Shown here: positions 11,510 through 22,760 of the stretch, one piece after another
Layout of the letters: each line of letters begins with the position of its first letter
Position numbering within the stretch: the stretch's first letter is position 1
Source of the DNA: Cyathus striatus
Taxonomy: Eukaryota > Basidiomycota > Agaricomycetes > Agaricales > Nidulariaceae
Direction of reading: 5' to 3'
Assembly (NCBI GenBank): GCA_025738555.1
Contig: JAOVFP010000002.1
Location: forward strand, 7,626,001 to 7,690,000
DNA length: 64,000 bases
Position numbers and translations under genes: made by a program
The notes under the pieces: generated by a model
The model's input: only the letters and a program-made list of their open reading frames with translations
The model's database searches: none
Told to the model about the DNA's origin: nothing

Positions 11510-13851
11510 TTACGAAGACTCATCATCATCATCATCAACAACCATCGCACTCGCCCCTTCCTCCACCTCGCCTTCTTCTCCATCAGAATCCCCACCCCTC
11601 CCAGCCGCAGCCCTAGTCCTCCTCCTCCTCAAGGGCCCAGGACTCGCACTAGAATTCCTCGAAACAGACTTACTCGCACTCGCAGGCGACAAAAGATTGT
11701 TCGGGCTGATTGGACTCGGACTTGGACTCGGAGAGTGTTTCTTAGACTGCAATCGGGATCGGATGGACGGGTTGAAGTGTCCGCATTTCGGGCATGTGTA
11801 TTCTATATGAGAAGGAGGGGTGTTAGTGAGTGTGTGTGATGAGGTGAATGTGAAGAGGGGGGATTGAATGGAAGAGAAGAGATGTAATGTTTGTCTAGAC
11901 CCTTGGAAAGAGAATGATAAAAGGAGGCGGGGGTTCACTCTCGAAGAGAATGAGGGACGAAATTAGTCCTGTCAGACCAAGCCTTGCAACGAATAAGAGT
12001 GAGCTGAAAACGCAGCCCTATTATGGACCAGAAAAAATATCGAAAGCAACTAACACCCCTTCATCACACCCAACCCTCGTAGAACCACAGGCGAGTGGCG
12101 GGGCTGAGTCTGCCGAGGTTTGTGTATAGATAGATATCCTCGAATGCAGAACGATAACAGCAGGGCAGGGCGCGGGCGGCTGACCACACCGCAAACGCCA
12201 CAATCACCCGTCCACACCCTTCGTCCTCCCTCAACCCCAACCCCAACATCCAACCCTTCAAAACCGACATAGAGCAAGCTTCTAAACAGACCACGAAAGC
12301 ACCACCGAATCAACTCCATCTAGCGCTTCCACCAAAACCTCGCAAAAGATACCCTGCTCTCCAACAAAGGCACAGCACGAGCGTCAAGAAGAACACCCTC
12401 CCCCCCTCCCCTCCTTCCCACCCTACACACCCAACGCGAATACACGCACCCCACAAATCAAGTACCCGAAGCACTTTCTGCGAAGGCGCAGGCGCAGCTA
12501 CCCAGATTGATCAAGGAGCGAGCGAGCGAGCTCTCCTCATAGGCCACAGGCCCCACAAATCGAGTACCCGAAACGCCTCCTGCAAAGGCGCAGCTTCACC
12601 CAGATTCAGATTGCCCAAGGATGAAGGACCAAGCAAGTGAACTCTCTAACAGCCCATAGGCAGGCGCACTCCTCCCTCTGCCCACTCCCGCCATTCAACG
12701 CCCCCATTAAACCCCAACCCCTCCCCAACCCCAAAGAAGAAAAAAGACACTTACGAACATCCTCCCAAACATTCTCCCCCACCAATCCATTATGCGCAAA
12801 ACACTTTTCACAAATCAGCGCGTACTTGGACGAAGCTGGGACATTGGAGCTATCGTCGTCGCCGAGCAGGGCGTCTGCGAGTTTATCGTACCATTGTTTT
12901 TTGGGTGGGGCTATGGGTACTATATGGGGTGTGTTAGTGAAAGGGAAAGAAGGGGGGAAGAGGGAAGAGGGAAAGAGGGAGAAGAGGAAGAAACGGAGAA
13001 GAGGAGGAAGAAACGGACCTTGAGGTGTAGGCGTAGGAATCATAACACGTCCAATACCAGGCATAACAGGCGTTCTTGGCGTCCCCATCATCATAGGTCT
13101 ACTATTCACACCCACAGGAACAGGAACAGGACGCATAGGCGTCTGTGGGGCCATCGATCCCCTCTGCTGCTGCTGCACTTGCTTCTGCTGCTGAGGCGTA
13201 CCCATGGGAGAAGATGCATTACTCTCATCATACCGCCGAAGTAAATCATGCGTGGAATAATAATTCGTCTTCTTTTTGATTTCTTCGACTTTGAGACGTT
13301 GTTTTTTGCGTAGTGCTTGCAACGTTTTTTCTGTGCATCAGATTAGTAAGAGGGAAGAATGGGGAGGGGAGGGGAGGAGGAAAGGGACCTTCGGCATCGC
13401 CTTTACGCTGGTACCATATTTGTACTATACGTCTTATGAACAGTATCCTGTAGTTAAGATAAGTAGAATGAAAGAAGGGAAGAGGGAGAGGGAAACGTAC
13501 ACAACAGGCCCTACACCAACAGGTACACCCAAAAGCACCTTATGCCATCCTCTTCCTCTTCTCCCATACCCTTCATTGGCCGGAGAAGAAAAAGGCAAAA
13601 CATTCATATACCACAAGCTGACATACACCACCCACGCAGCGAGTGTATACAGCGTAACAACCAACGTCGCTCTCCTCTCTCTCAAACGAATCTCCGAGAG
13701 CTTAGTTTGTCGTTTTTGAATGTCCGAAGCGAGAGCGGAAAGGATCGTTTCGTAGTCTTCTTCTTTCTTCTATCATATCATGTGTTAGTGAGCTATAGAG
13801 AGGAGGGAGGGGAGAGGGAACCTTGGAGAACCAGCACGATATAAAAGACAT
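11510..13851 (-). CDS. LNP1: Lunapark-family ER junction protein
   Basis: Six exons on the minus strand (13851-13822, 13769-13501, 13447-13389, 13330-13019, 12919-12755, 11802-11510) give 375 residues. The order is the classic one: a short N-terminus MSFISCWFSK, a charged helix, two membrane segments (around ATLVVTLYTLAAWVVYVSLW and LLGVPVGVGPVVILFI), a basic coiled-coil (QALRKKQRLKVEEIKKKT) ending in YYSTHDLLRRYDE, a Gln/Pro-rich linker, and the zinc ribbon ICEKCFAHNGL...YTCPKCGHFN with Cys at about 260, 263, 282 and 285. An acidic tail (VDDDDDESS) follows. By family, Lunapark sits at three-way ER tubule junctions and stabilises them. The last intron is unusually long (952 bp) and splits the zinc ribbon between its two Cys pairs. 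Confidence 0.93.
12448..12663. repeat. Tandem duplication inside the last Lunapark intron
   Basis: Two copies of about 103-113 bp both start with CCCCACAAATC-AGTACCCGAA. They share AAGGCGCAG, ACCCAGATT and a CATAGGC-type end, and the first copy carries an AGCG microsatellite. They account for part of the excess length of this intron. Confidence 0.75.
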
Positions 13852-14891
13852 GTTTGGAAGGAATGAGTGGAGATTATGCTCGTGAGCGGAATATGTGTAC
13901 AGGTTGAGAGTGATTGAATGAGTGTGGTTGAGTTGAGCGGGAGGGTTGTTGAATTGGCGGCGTTGTTGGTGACGTGAAAAAATACTCACGGACACGTGGA
14001 TCTAATGTCAGCCTCACTTGAGTCACATTATGATTACGTCCTATTATGTACCTCTCGCGGGATCGACTCTCGAGCGCCTAATACCATGAACATTCATACA
14101 CTTAGCCTGAGCCTAGTAGTTAAATTAAACATGCACGACAGGCACTTCACCGGACACAGCAGCAATTTAAACAAATCCATACAACCCTCCTCCAAAGTCC
14201 AGACACCCTGAGCTCGAGAACCAGAACACACGGTCGCATCTAGCCGCTTCATAATGATCTAAGCTATGACGTTCTAGTACTAATATATCACCAATAAAAA
14301 TATGACTGTCCAGCCTTCCCTCTCTTCTATATATACCACCCTATACGTGCATCCCTTCTATTCTTCACAAAACGAAAAAAGATACCACAGCCCAACGGAA
14401 ACATCAAACTCTTGGCCCGGACTCTTCAAACTTCAAGTCTTTGTGTTCCGACGGGGTAGGCCACTGGACTGACCTTGAGTATCTTTTTGCATACTACAAT
14501 GCATATGCACAGTTCGGTGTTCCTCATGCACATGGTCCCGGACGTTCATCGACAGTTCTCACTCAAAGGTACCTTCGATTCTTCAGATTCTCCTCGGGAC
14601 TCAGGTACGACGGCGAAGAGGGAAGAAGCACAAGAAGGAAGAAAATCTCGCTTACCTCCGAGTCCGCCGACCGACAATCCTTCGTATGTACACCATCACG
14701 AGTCTCTTTCACGGGCTCATCAAAGCGGTCATATTATACCATGCCATGTCAACGAAAAACCAGGTTCTTACTTCTCGATCGGAAAAGTCCGCAGATTCAG
14801 CCAGAATCTCAAAAACAACACCTTCCTATGGATCTTTACTTCTCTACATCATGAAACAGTGATTGGGAGCAGCTATCACCTCAGACAGGAC
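13852..14891. other. Upstream of Lunapark; possible small unrecognised gene
   Basis: A TATATATA at about 14327 is followed by a CT-rich stretch and then two overlapping plus-strand frames (14441-14854 and 14475-14894, about 138 codons each). Neither shows a motif I recognise, and only one could be real. The TATA-like element could equally serve another transcript. Confidence 0.3.
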
Positions 14892-15016
14892 TGAATCGGA
14901 TCGCGTTGCATATGGTACACAGTTAGAATATAGTTCTCACCCCAATGCAGAAAATAGCCTTTTTTAGAAGGTGTTAACATCGGGGTGTACCATATGTACC
15001 GTGATCCGATCCACCA
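14886..15016. repeat. Hairpin element with approximately 29 bp inverted ends
   Basis: The left arm contains ATCGGATCGCGTTGCATATG and the right arm contains the near-complement around CATATGTACCGTGATCCGAT. Inside, CACCCCAATG pairs with CATCGGGGTG, so almost the whole 130 bp folds back on itself. It is MITE-like, with no coding content and no clear target-site duplication. Confidence 0.65.
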
Positions 15017-15259
15017 TTGTCTGGGGTGTATAGATATACTATACTCGGACTTAAGGTAGGTAACTGAGAAAATTCACAGGTGTTCCTTGGAAGTTGAAGG
15101 GTTCTCGGATACATCCGTTAACACTGACAGACAGACAGACAAAAATCCATGCTTCGTAGAATCGTATGGATCTCCAAGTGTTACAGTCCACGCGTTATAC
15201 ACTTGAACTCGAAAGAAGTCATGGACCACTCACTGCATCAGTCCGACAGAAGTATTACT

Positions 15260-15765
15260 TGCAAGTTGCTTGGCACGGTCCGAGGGGAAAGGCGACCTGC
15301 CCAGACTCGTACTATGTAAGGTAAATAAGTACTCAAAGTCCTTTCTGCTTCCGCTTTGATGGTTTCGGATACTTCGCGGGACGAATCCGAATGTTTATCT
15401 TATCTTACGAGTTGAAAGAAGTAAAAATGTAAGGTACAGCTTCAAGGAAGTAAGCAAACCCATCATATGAATTCTTGTCTGATTTGCTTTGCTATAGCCA
15501 GACTCGAAGTATGTATAGCAAAAGACTAGGCGTCCGGGAGAGGGGGCGGCCCATCCAGACTCATACCACTCGATTTCTTTCTGCCCCTCGTCTCGACGCA
15601 TCGGAATTTTCGCATTCATAAAGTCTAAGGAGGTCATAGCAAAGCACTGGGCATCCGAGAGAAAAGGCGACCCATTCGAGTTCATACCACTCGGACTCTC
15701 GGAGTAAAGCCATTCGATTTCGTTCCGTTCCGCCCCTCGGCTCGACTCGTGACCATCCTGGCAGC
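15260..15765. repeat. Three diverged copies of a GC-rich segment
   Basis: The landmark GAGA/GGGG-AAGGCGACC-CCAGACTCATACCACTCG recurs near 15275, 15535 and 15655, and the last two copies are followed by TTTC-TTCTGCCCCTCG-CTCGAC. Long antisense frames across the block (15395-15932) follow the repeat and are not convincing genes. Confidence 0.6.
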
Positions 15766-16261
15766 CCACTTGTATCTGATAATTGATTAGGAAACGAAAA
15801 TGTACCTGAACTAAACATAACCCTGATTCCTACCACCTCGTTCACTGTGGGCCGTGGCTTCTTCATAAAGTACTCGCATATCAGGAGGAGAGCATTGAAA
15901 ATCCAATGAAAAGCAATGAGAAAAGATGGCATTTGGAGATAATATTCAAAGGGAAGCGTTGTAGGTTAAAATAAGAATTAATAACTTGGAATTCTCCTAG
16001 TTATTCGATGTCATGAAAAACATTGAAATGTCACAGTTTGGTCACGGTCGGACTGAAGAGAGGAAACTCACGTGATCCTTGCTGACCAACTTTGATGAAC
16101 CCCGCGAGCTGAACGATATACAAAAGTGATTTGTTGCTAAAGTGCTGCATTGATGATAATATGTCTGAACATTGCGTCTTTCTTTTTGATACCCTTATAC
16201 ACTATTCTCCGGGATGAAAATTAAGCAGCTTTTTTCCAGCGACCTAAAGATATAGGGGTGG
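15766..16261. other. Intergenic, nothing recognised
   Basis: No gene, repeat or structured element was identified between the GC-rich repeats and the following satellite. Confidence 0.35.
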
Positions 16262-17345
16262 TTCATTAGCGTACAAGGTACGGCTGTCCACGTCATTTTT
16301 TGCTCTTGGTACATGACTCAGATTTTTCCTCCCATTATTATCTGGCGCCCGGGAAGAAATACCTAGCGCTGTGGTGCAACTCGTAATAATAGAAATATTC
16401 TTTAACTGGAAGTTTGCTTGGATTTGGACTTAAAAATAAAATTAAGACAAAGATTTTTGATACCTTTACTTTTACCGGAATGTTTGACTTTTAAGTTAAT
16501 TTTGCTTGGAGTCATTCAGCCGTTTTTTTAAATCGTCTGAAGATTAAGGGGTGACTCGGGGTACAGTGCATATTCATGTCATTTCCTGCCCCGTAGTATG
16601 TATGTACATGACTCAGACTTTTCTCCCATTCTCTGGCGCCTCGAAAGTAATACCTAGCGCCGCGGCGTAGCTCGTAATAATATACAAGGTACGGCTGTCC
16701 ACGTCATTTGCTGCTCTTGGTACATGACTCAGACTTTTCCTCCCATTATCATCTGGCGCTCGGGAAGAAATACCTAGCGCTGCGATGCAACTCGTAATGA
16801 TAGAAATATTCTTCAACTGGAATGTACGTATTCGGGCTTAAAAATAAAATTAAGACAAATATTTTTTGTACCTTTCCTTTTGCCGAAAATTTTGACTTTT
16901 AAGTTAATTTTGCTGAGAGTCATTAAGCCGTTTTTTTCGACCGTCTGAAGATTAAGGGGTGACTCGGGGTACAGTGGATGTTCATGTCATTTCCTGCTCC
17001 GCAGTATGTATGTACATGACTCAGACTTTCCTACCGTTCTCTGGCGCTTCGAAAGTAATGCCTAGCGCCGCAGCGTAGCTCGTGATAATATACAAGGTAC
17101 GGCTGGCTGTCCACGTTATTTTCTGCTCTTGGTACATGACTCAGACTTTTCCTCCCATTATCATCTGGCGCTCGGGAAGAAATACCTAGCGCCGTAATGC
17201 AACTCGTAATAATTGAAATATTCTGCAACTGGAATGTATGTACATGAGTCGGACTCTCCTTCCATTCTCTGGCGCTTTGAAAGTAATGCCTAGCGCCGCG
17301 GGCAGCGGCGTAACTCATAATAATAGAAATATTCTTCGACTGGGG
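16262..17345. repeat. Satellite-like tandem array, approximately 408 bp unit, 2.6 copies
   Basis: The phrase ACAAGGTACGGCTG marks each unit at about 16279, 16684 and 17093. Each unit holds two related sub-blocks with TACATGACTCAGACTTTTC, then TGGCGC...GAAGAAATACCTAGCGCC, then AACTCGTAATAAT. It also holds an A/T-rich spacer with AAATAAAATTAAGACAAA and a second marker, GGGGTGACTCGGGGTACAGT. The GGCGC...GCGCC ends can form a hairpin. TGACTCA occurs five times exactly. No coding function is evident. Confidence 0.85.
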
Positions 17346-20300
17346 GTGTACTTGGATTCAGATGCTGTACGGATGTATCCGTTCTAAATCCTCAATATCC
17401 AAACAATCGTTCGCGGGGACTTCGTATTAAACGCCCAACGATTCATTCCATACTGTAGCTGCAAGTTCATGACCAGAATTCAGGAGTAACTCCCTAAAAA
17501 AGAATGGAGATAGTAGTACATATTCCAGGTTTCAACGGTAAAGTTCTATACCGAGATCCAGTAATGATCACTAAAACGCAGTTCTTGCTATCTCTCCCAA
17601 TCTCCCGCCCTTTCCGGAAATTTGCTCCGTAGTGTCAGAGTCATTATGAGTTTTCCCAGCTCTACTGACTAGTACATTCCCCGCTCCTTGACATCTACTG
17701 TCAGGTCTGCATTCCTTCGCTTCCGATCGAAGGCGACTAAACTATCTCAAGGCCATGCCTTGTGCTCTCACTGGTATAGAGCTTTAGAATGGAAACACGT
17801 TCAACGTTCATGTCAACTACTAGCGGATCTTCAGGTCACCTTACAAGGTATGCTCCGGTAATCGTTTGGTATGGCGGTAGAGCTCACAGGACTGAAAGCA
17901 CACATCACTTAGAAAACAGCGCTCGCCGCTTCATTTCCCCCAGACAGTCGTAACGAAAGTTCATTCATTCCTCTTATATTAATTATTCATTCAGTACTCC
18001 TATTGCCGGCGTAACCTAGAGAGGTTACGCAAGTAAAGTGCCAATTTGAAGAGGCAGACTGGACACAGGACCATAGCCAAGTGCACTCGAAACGCGCGTA
18101 AGAATGGAAATATACTTTGACTTCACGGAGGCTTCGCCGAGACCTGCTGACGTTGGATGTTCATTTGTGCTCGCCATGCAAGGCGCACTCAGGCAATCGT
18201 TCGCGGGAGATCTAATGTCTCAAGAGGCTCAAGCTTTGCTGGTGTGCACACTATGCACACTATGGGGCCTATTTCCCATGTCGCGATGCACTGCACGTCG
18301 CACTGCCGCCCAACGGCAGTGCGCCTATCTTTCTCCCTCCGACAGTCAAGCAATGGTCTCCGCCTGAAATGGTGACGATCATCCATCTTTTACAGAAGAT
18401 CCACAGGTGATCAAGGGACTTCTCAGCTTGATCTACCACGGTTTACCACTCCTCCTCCTTGAATACTACCAAACTTGTCCAATACGTATACCAAATGGGT
18501 GCGCACTTGGCATTCTTTCCGATAACCGTGGCTTTCACTCGCGACTTGGCGAAGTACCAGGGCAGTCACCTAATACTTTCCATACGCAACCACAATCGTC
18601 ATCCACTGCTCCCGGCGTGAACTCGCACAGTTGACAGAATAGAAGCACAGATTCCGATACTTGCGGCACTAGAAGAATCAAACGTCAATCCTAATTCTGC
18701 CATTGGAGACTCTATAATAAGCGCTTGTGACTCGGCACTTCAGCGCTATGCAAGGCATTGTACGCGCTTCTTCTAACCAAAATTATAAAGATCGGCGTTG
18801 CTGTGTACCTGAGATTCGAGAAGTATGTTTATATATGCTTATTTGAGCTTGAAGCTTGACAGGTGGTGACCGGAGTGGAGGTTACTCGCATACGTGTCCT
18901 TGTAACTGTGGCGTGAGTCGGTGAGTGGTTCTCGATACCGACTGTGAAATCCCGCTCTGGATTTTGGAGTATGTGCTCCAGCATTCTCCCTTGACCCCCG
19001 ACGCTCCAAGATCACTGATGATCCGCTCGAAGCACTGGCAACCTACCGCTCGACGATCTCCGAATCCGTGGAAAAGGCGAGAGCTCGGAGACGTCTATCC
19101 TCCGAGCAATAATAAACTTCCTTCGTTGCGTATCCTTCGATCTATAATCACTTCCACCACAATGGGAGGTTCTCTGAGTTCAGATGACTCCCTTCGGGTG
19201 ATCGGTCCAAAAATAATCTCTGTCGGGGAGGCCATATGGTCTCGGAACGGCGGTGTATTTGTAAATTGTGAGTATATCTTGTTATTTCTTTGTCTCTGGC
19301 AGTTAATATCAGCTCCATAGGACCTACGCCTTCAATAAAGAATGCACAATACTATGTAACACGTTTCCAATAGGATTCGATGATGCCTCGTGGGGATGGG
19401 GATACCATTCTCGTCGATCCGGTGTCTCAGCGATCATCACATTATCGTACCGCAAAGTTATAATCCAACTTCTTTTGCTTCGATATCTTAGAAGGGCAGT
19501 GCATTAGAAAATTCCCTCGCTTCGAAGCAAACCTTGCTTTTCTTATTCCGCGGCGAATACTAACCTACACAAAGCCTAGAGATGAGCAGAAAATGTTCCA
19601 TCATGTGTGTGATACATGCGCACCGGCGAATAAGCCTTCCCGGCATTCGAACTCCACGCAAGGGTTGCAGGGGCGGGTAGAAATTACATGCTGCATCTAT
19701 TTCCATTCCCCCTCAACTTATCTCGCGTAGAAAGTCGTAACTTTCCTTTACTAAACAATGACTTGCTGGAGGATTAGTCGTCTCGCTTTCTGGGAAGTGT
19801 TGTACTTTGCTCAGATATCGACGAGTCGCCTTCGTTACTCGATGCCCGGATTTCTGAGCTGTGCTTTAAAAAAGATCCACTATATTACCACGACCTCTCT
19901 TCCCGTGAAGTAGTATTCGTTATTCTAACTTTGTCGGCTGTGTTACCCTAGGTACGGATTTCGTGAAGCATCTCAAGCCAGTCTATCCTGAACACTGATG
20001 CCTTCCGCCTCCGCGGCTGCAGCCGCATATCGCGCACCCCCTCGTGACCTTGCTATCCGAAGTTACCTCCGTTGACGGTGATCTTCATCTTCCCGTGCCT
20101 GTATTATATTGAATAAAACTGATAATCGTCTTATGGCTTTGATGCACATGCTATGTATGTTGAACAACTGCACAACGTCGTGGCTCACGATATCAAAGTA
20201 GTGCTTTTCCCTGTGGCAATATGTAGGTGGGAATCGCGCCGTGGCGCCGACAACTGCGATCTCGTCGCAATGATGAAGTGGAACTCTTTGCTGAGTCACA

Positions 20301-22034
20301 CCACGGGTCCATCTGCACAATCCAAGAGCCCGGTGCATTCTCTACGAGCGCTCTTGGTTTAGAAACAGAAAAGTACTTACGAGTACCTGCAATTCATGAA
20401 GTTGCCGGTCCACGAGCATGTGGTCAGGATGTAGATTACAGTCAAACTATCCCACCAAGGTCATGCAGGCCATAACATATACAAATTTGGTTCGCCGATT
20501 TGATTTTTTAAACCTCGAATTACCTTTCAAAAGCCATAATTTACGAAAACCGTACGCTGTCAGGGTCTTCCAACCCGTATGGGATAAGGGGGGCCCGCGT
20601 GTATAATTTTAGCTACCGGCACGCACATTCGCTGATTGCGTCCGTTTCGATCTTTCATGGTTTCAATATTCCCCGCAAGTTCCTTACAACATATCATGAC
20701 CACCCCGCACTGCAATGAACACGTTCACTTTGTATCGTGACAGTTTAAAATACTCATTGATGGATCGTTTCTTTTTATCCAACTTCGGTACCAGTTCCGA
20801 GTCGGGGGCGCAGGCTTGAAACGAAGCATCTGCAGTAAGTAAGGGCCCTTTCCCTGCTAGATATCGAGGTCGTTTACTTACGTAGATAGCACTTATGTAA
20901 CTTCTCTCCTTTTGCGAACTTCGCGCAATGAAATGGAGATTTATTTGGTATAGCGAGGACGCCCATAACCATGTTCTCGAGAATGCTACCCCAGACTGAA
21001 TCTGGTTACTTGCGTATCTTATCAGCATTTCTCTACGAGCGGAGATATTATGAGGTTTAATGAGTACAGATAGTATAAAATCACTCACTTTGGAATACTC
21101 TATCATTTAATAAATCGAATATGATGGAATCAATGATTTGTTGTGATCCCAAGTGTTATCTTCACTTTGTAAAAAAATCTGTATTTAGGTTATCCCATCT
21201 GCCAGGAGTCCAAACGAAAGCACCGCCTGTGTTAACCGCGTCTAGTCGTGGACTCCATATTACGCTTCGTGGCCATTGAAGCTAAGAGCCTGTTTCGGGT
21301 AGAATTTTTCAACACGGTCGTAGCCAACGTTTTGCAATTGCCAGTGAATTAAAATATTTCATCTGAAACAATATAACGTCGTAGTCGATCTCTCCATGAC
21401 ATTGAATATTAGTCGAGTTGCAAGTGCCTCTGCTGTAACATTTTCCTTGACATGTCGAAATCCAGCAGGAGTCCAACCATCAAAGATTTCCTGCAGCTGT
21501 GTGAGTGATTTGTTCTAAATATGGCGACGGTAATTTCCTGATTTAGAACAGATCATCAGTTCCTGAACTATACGTGACATTTCCTGAGATGCGGCGAGCC
21601 ATAGCGTATTCGTCTTTGCTGGTTGATACATATAGGTGATGAAACGAGGCACTGAGGGAGCTGAGCTACCCATACGAGAATAACGATGTAGATAATCTAA
21701 GCCCTTTTGCGACCGTTCACCCCGAGCAGCTTACGTCTATCGAGTCAGCGGAATGACGGACAACCGTTGAATCATGTAGATAACCTATGGGAGCGATCCT
21801 TTCGTATGAACCGGGTGGTTGTGGATTAAAGTGGCTCTGGAGTGTGTGCACGATAAGCACTCTTTTAAAGAGACTAAAAATATATGACGGCCCCGACCCT
21901 GATTCCGGGTGAGAACATTCCACACCCTCATGACTGGTTTCCACCATGGCAATATTTTAGCCTATGTTTTGTTTACTTTGCGGATCTTGCACGTCATTCG
22001 GATTATTGATGGCGAACAAGTATGGAAAATGAAA
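17346..22034. other. Gene-poor stretch, no recognised gene
   Basis: No family was recognised in about 4.7 kb. Perfect hairpins lie at 18009-18030 (GCGTAACC/GGTTACGC) and 18299-18323 (CGCACTGCCG/CGGCAGTGCG). Frames at 18925-19320 (plus, 131 codons) and 21106-20684 (minus, 140 codons) are open but motif-free, and I cannot support them as genes. Confidence 0.35.
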
Positions 22035-22760
22035 ATTAACTTGATTTCTCAGTGGTGACATTTGTTCGACGTATTATTCGCATCATATAGTGGTTTACTT
22101 ACAATCTATTTTCAGGAGTTCTCCTAGGTTAGCAGTGACCAGCCTTCCGAGTCCTTGGCTATAGCATGCACCGCGCCTTCCAAACCACGCCAATTAACTT
22201 GATTTCTCAGTGGTGACACATTGTTCGATGTAATATTCACATCATATAGTGGTTCGGTTACAATCTGGGTATTTCAGGGTCCTAGGTTAGCACTGGCCCT
22301 CCGAGTCCGAGGTCATTGCACAGTGCACCGCGCCTGCCAAATCACATCCACGAAATAGATGATCAAAAGAATCTCAAAGTATAAGTCCACAGCCGGCATC
22401 CTCCATGTCATATACCCGATTTTATCCTTTCGTTTATGTGCAAAAAATCAATTCAATTCAATCCGTGCGCGTGCAATAACAACAACGCTAATTCCCGCCC
22501 ATCTATGCAGAATTGTGGCTTGGCACTGGCCCTCCGAGTCTCAGGTTATGGCACAGTGCACCGCGCCTGCCAAATAACATCCACAAAATAGATGATCAAA
22601 AGAATCTCAAAGTATAAGTCCACAGCCGGCATCCTCCACTGTGTCATATATCCGATTTTATCCTTCCGTTTATGTGGAGAAAATCAATTCAGTTCAATCC
22701 GTGCGCGTGCAACAACAACAACGCTAGTTCCCGCCCATCTATGCAGCATTGTGGCGCTTC
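22035..22760. repeat. Overlapping tandem duplications
   Basis: One unit, beginning ATTAACTTGATTTCTCAGTG, occurs at 22035 and 22192 (157 bp period). A second, from GCACTGGCCCTCCGAGTC through GATCAAAAGAATCTCAAAG, occurs near 22290 and 22524 (about 234 bp period). The two overlap, indicating successive duplication events. The short frames at 22359 and 22592 are simply the two copies read in one frame. Confidence 0.8.

Noticed and set aside
11914..13244. Several plus-strand frames across the Lunapark locus
   Set aside because: They are shadows of Lunapark exons and its long intron; splice phase and zinc-ribbon motifs fix the coding strand as minus.
15395..15932. Two overlapping minus frames of about 124 codons
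   Set aside because: They follow the repeated GC-rich segments; the apparent peptide similarity between them reflects the DNA repeat.
16613..17318. Minus frames with repeated peptides
   Set aside because: They are translations of the 408 bp satellite.
20684..21106. 140-codon minus frame
   Set aside because: No motif, no neighbouring exons that extend it.
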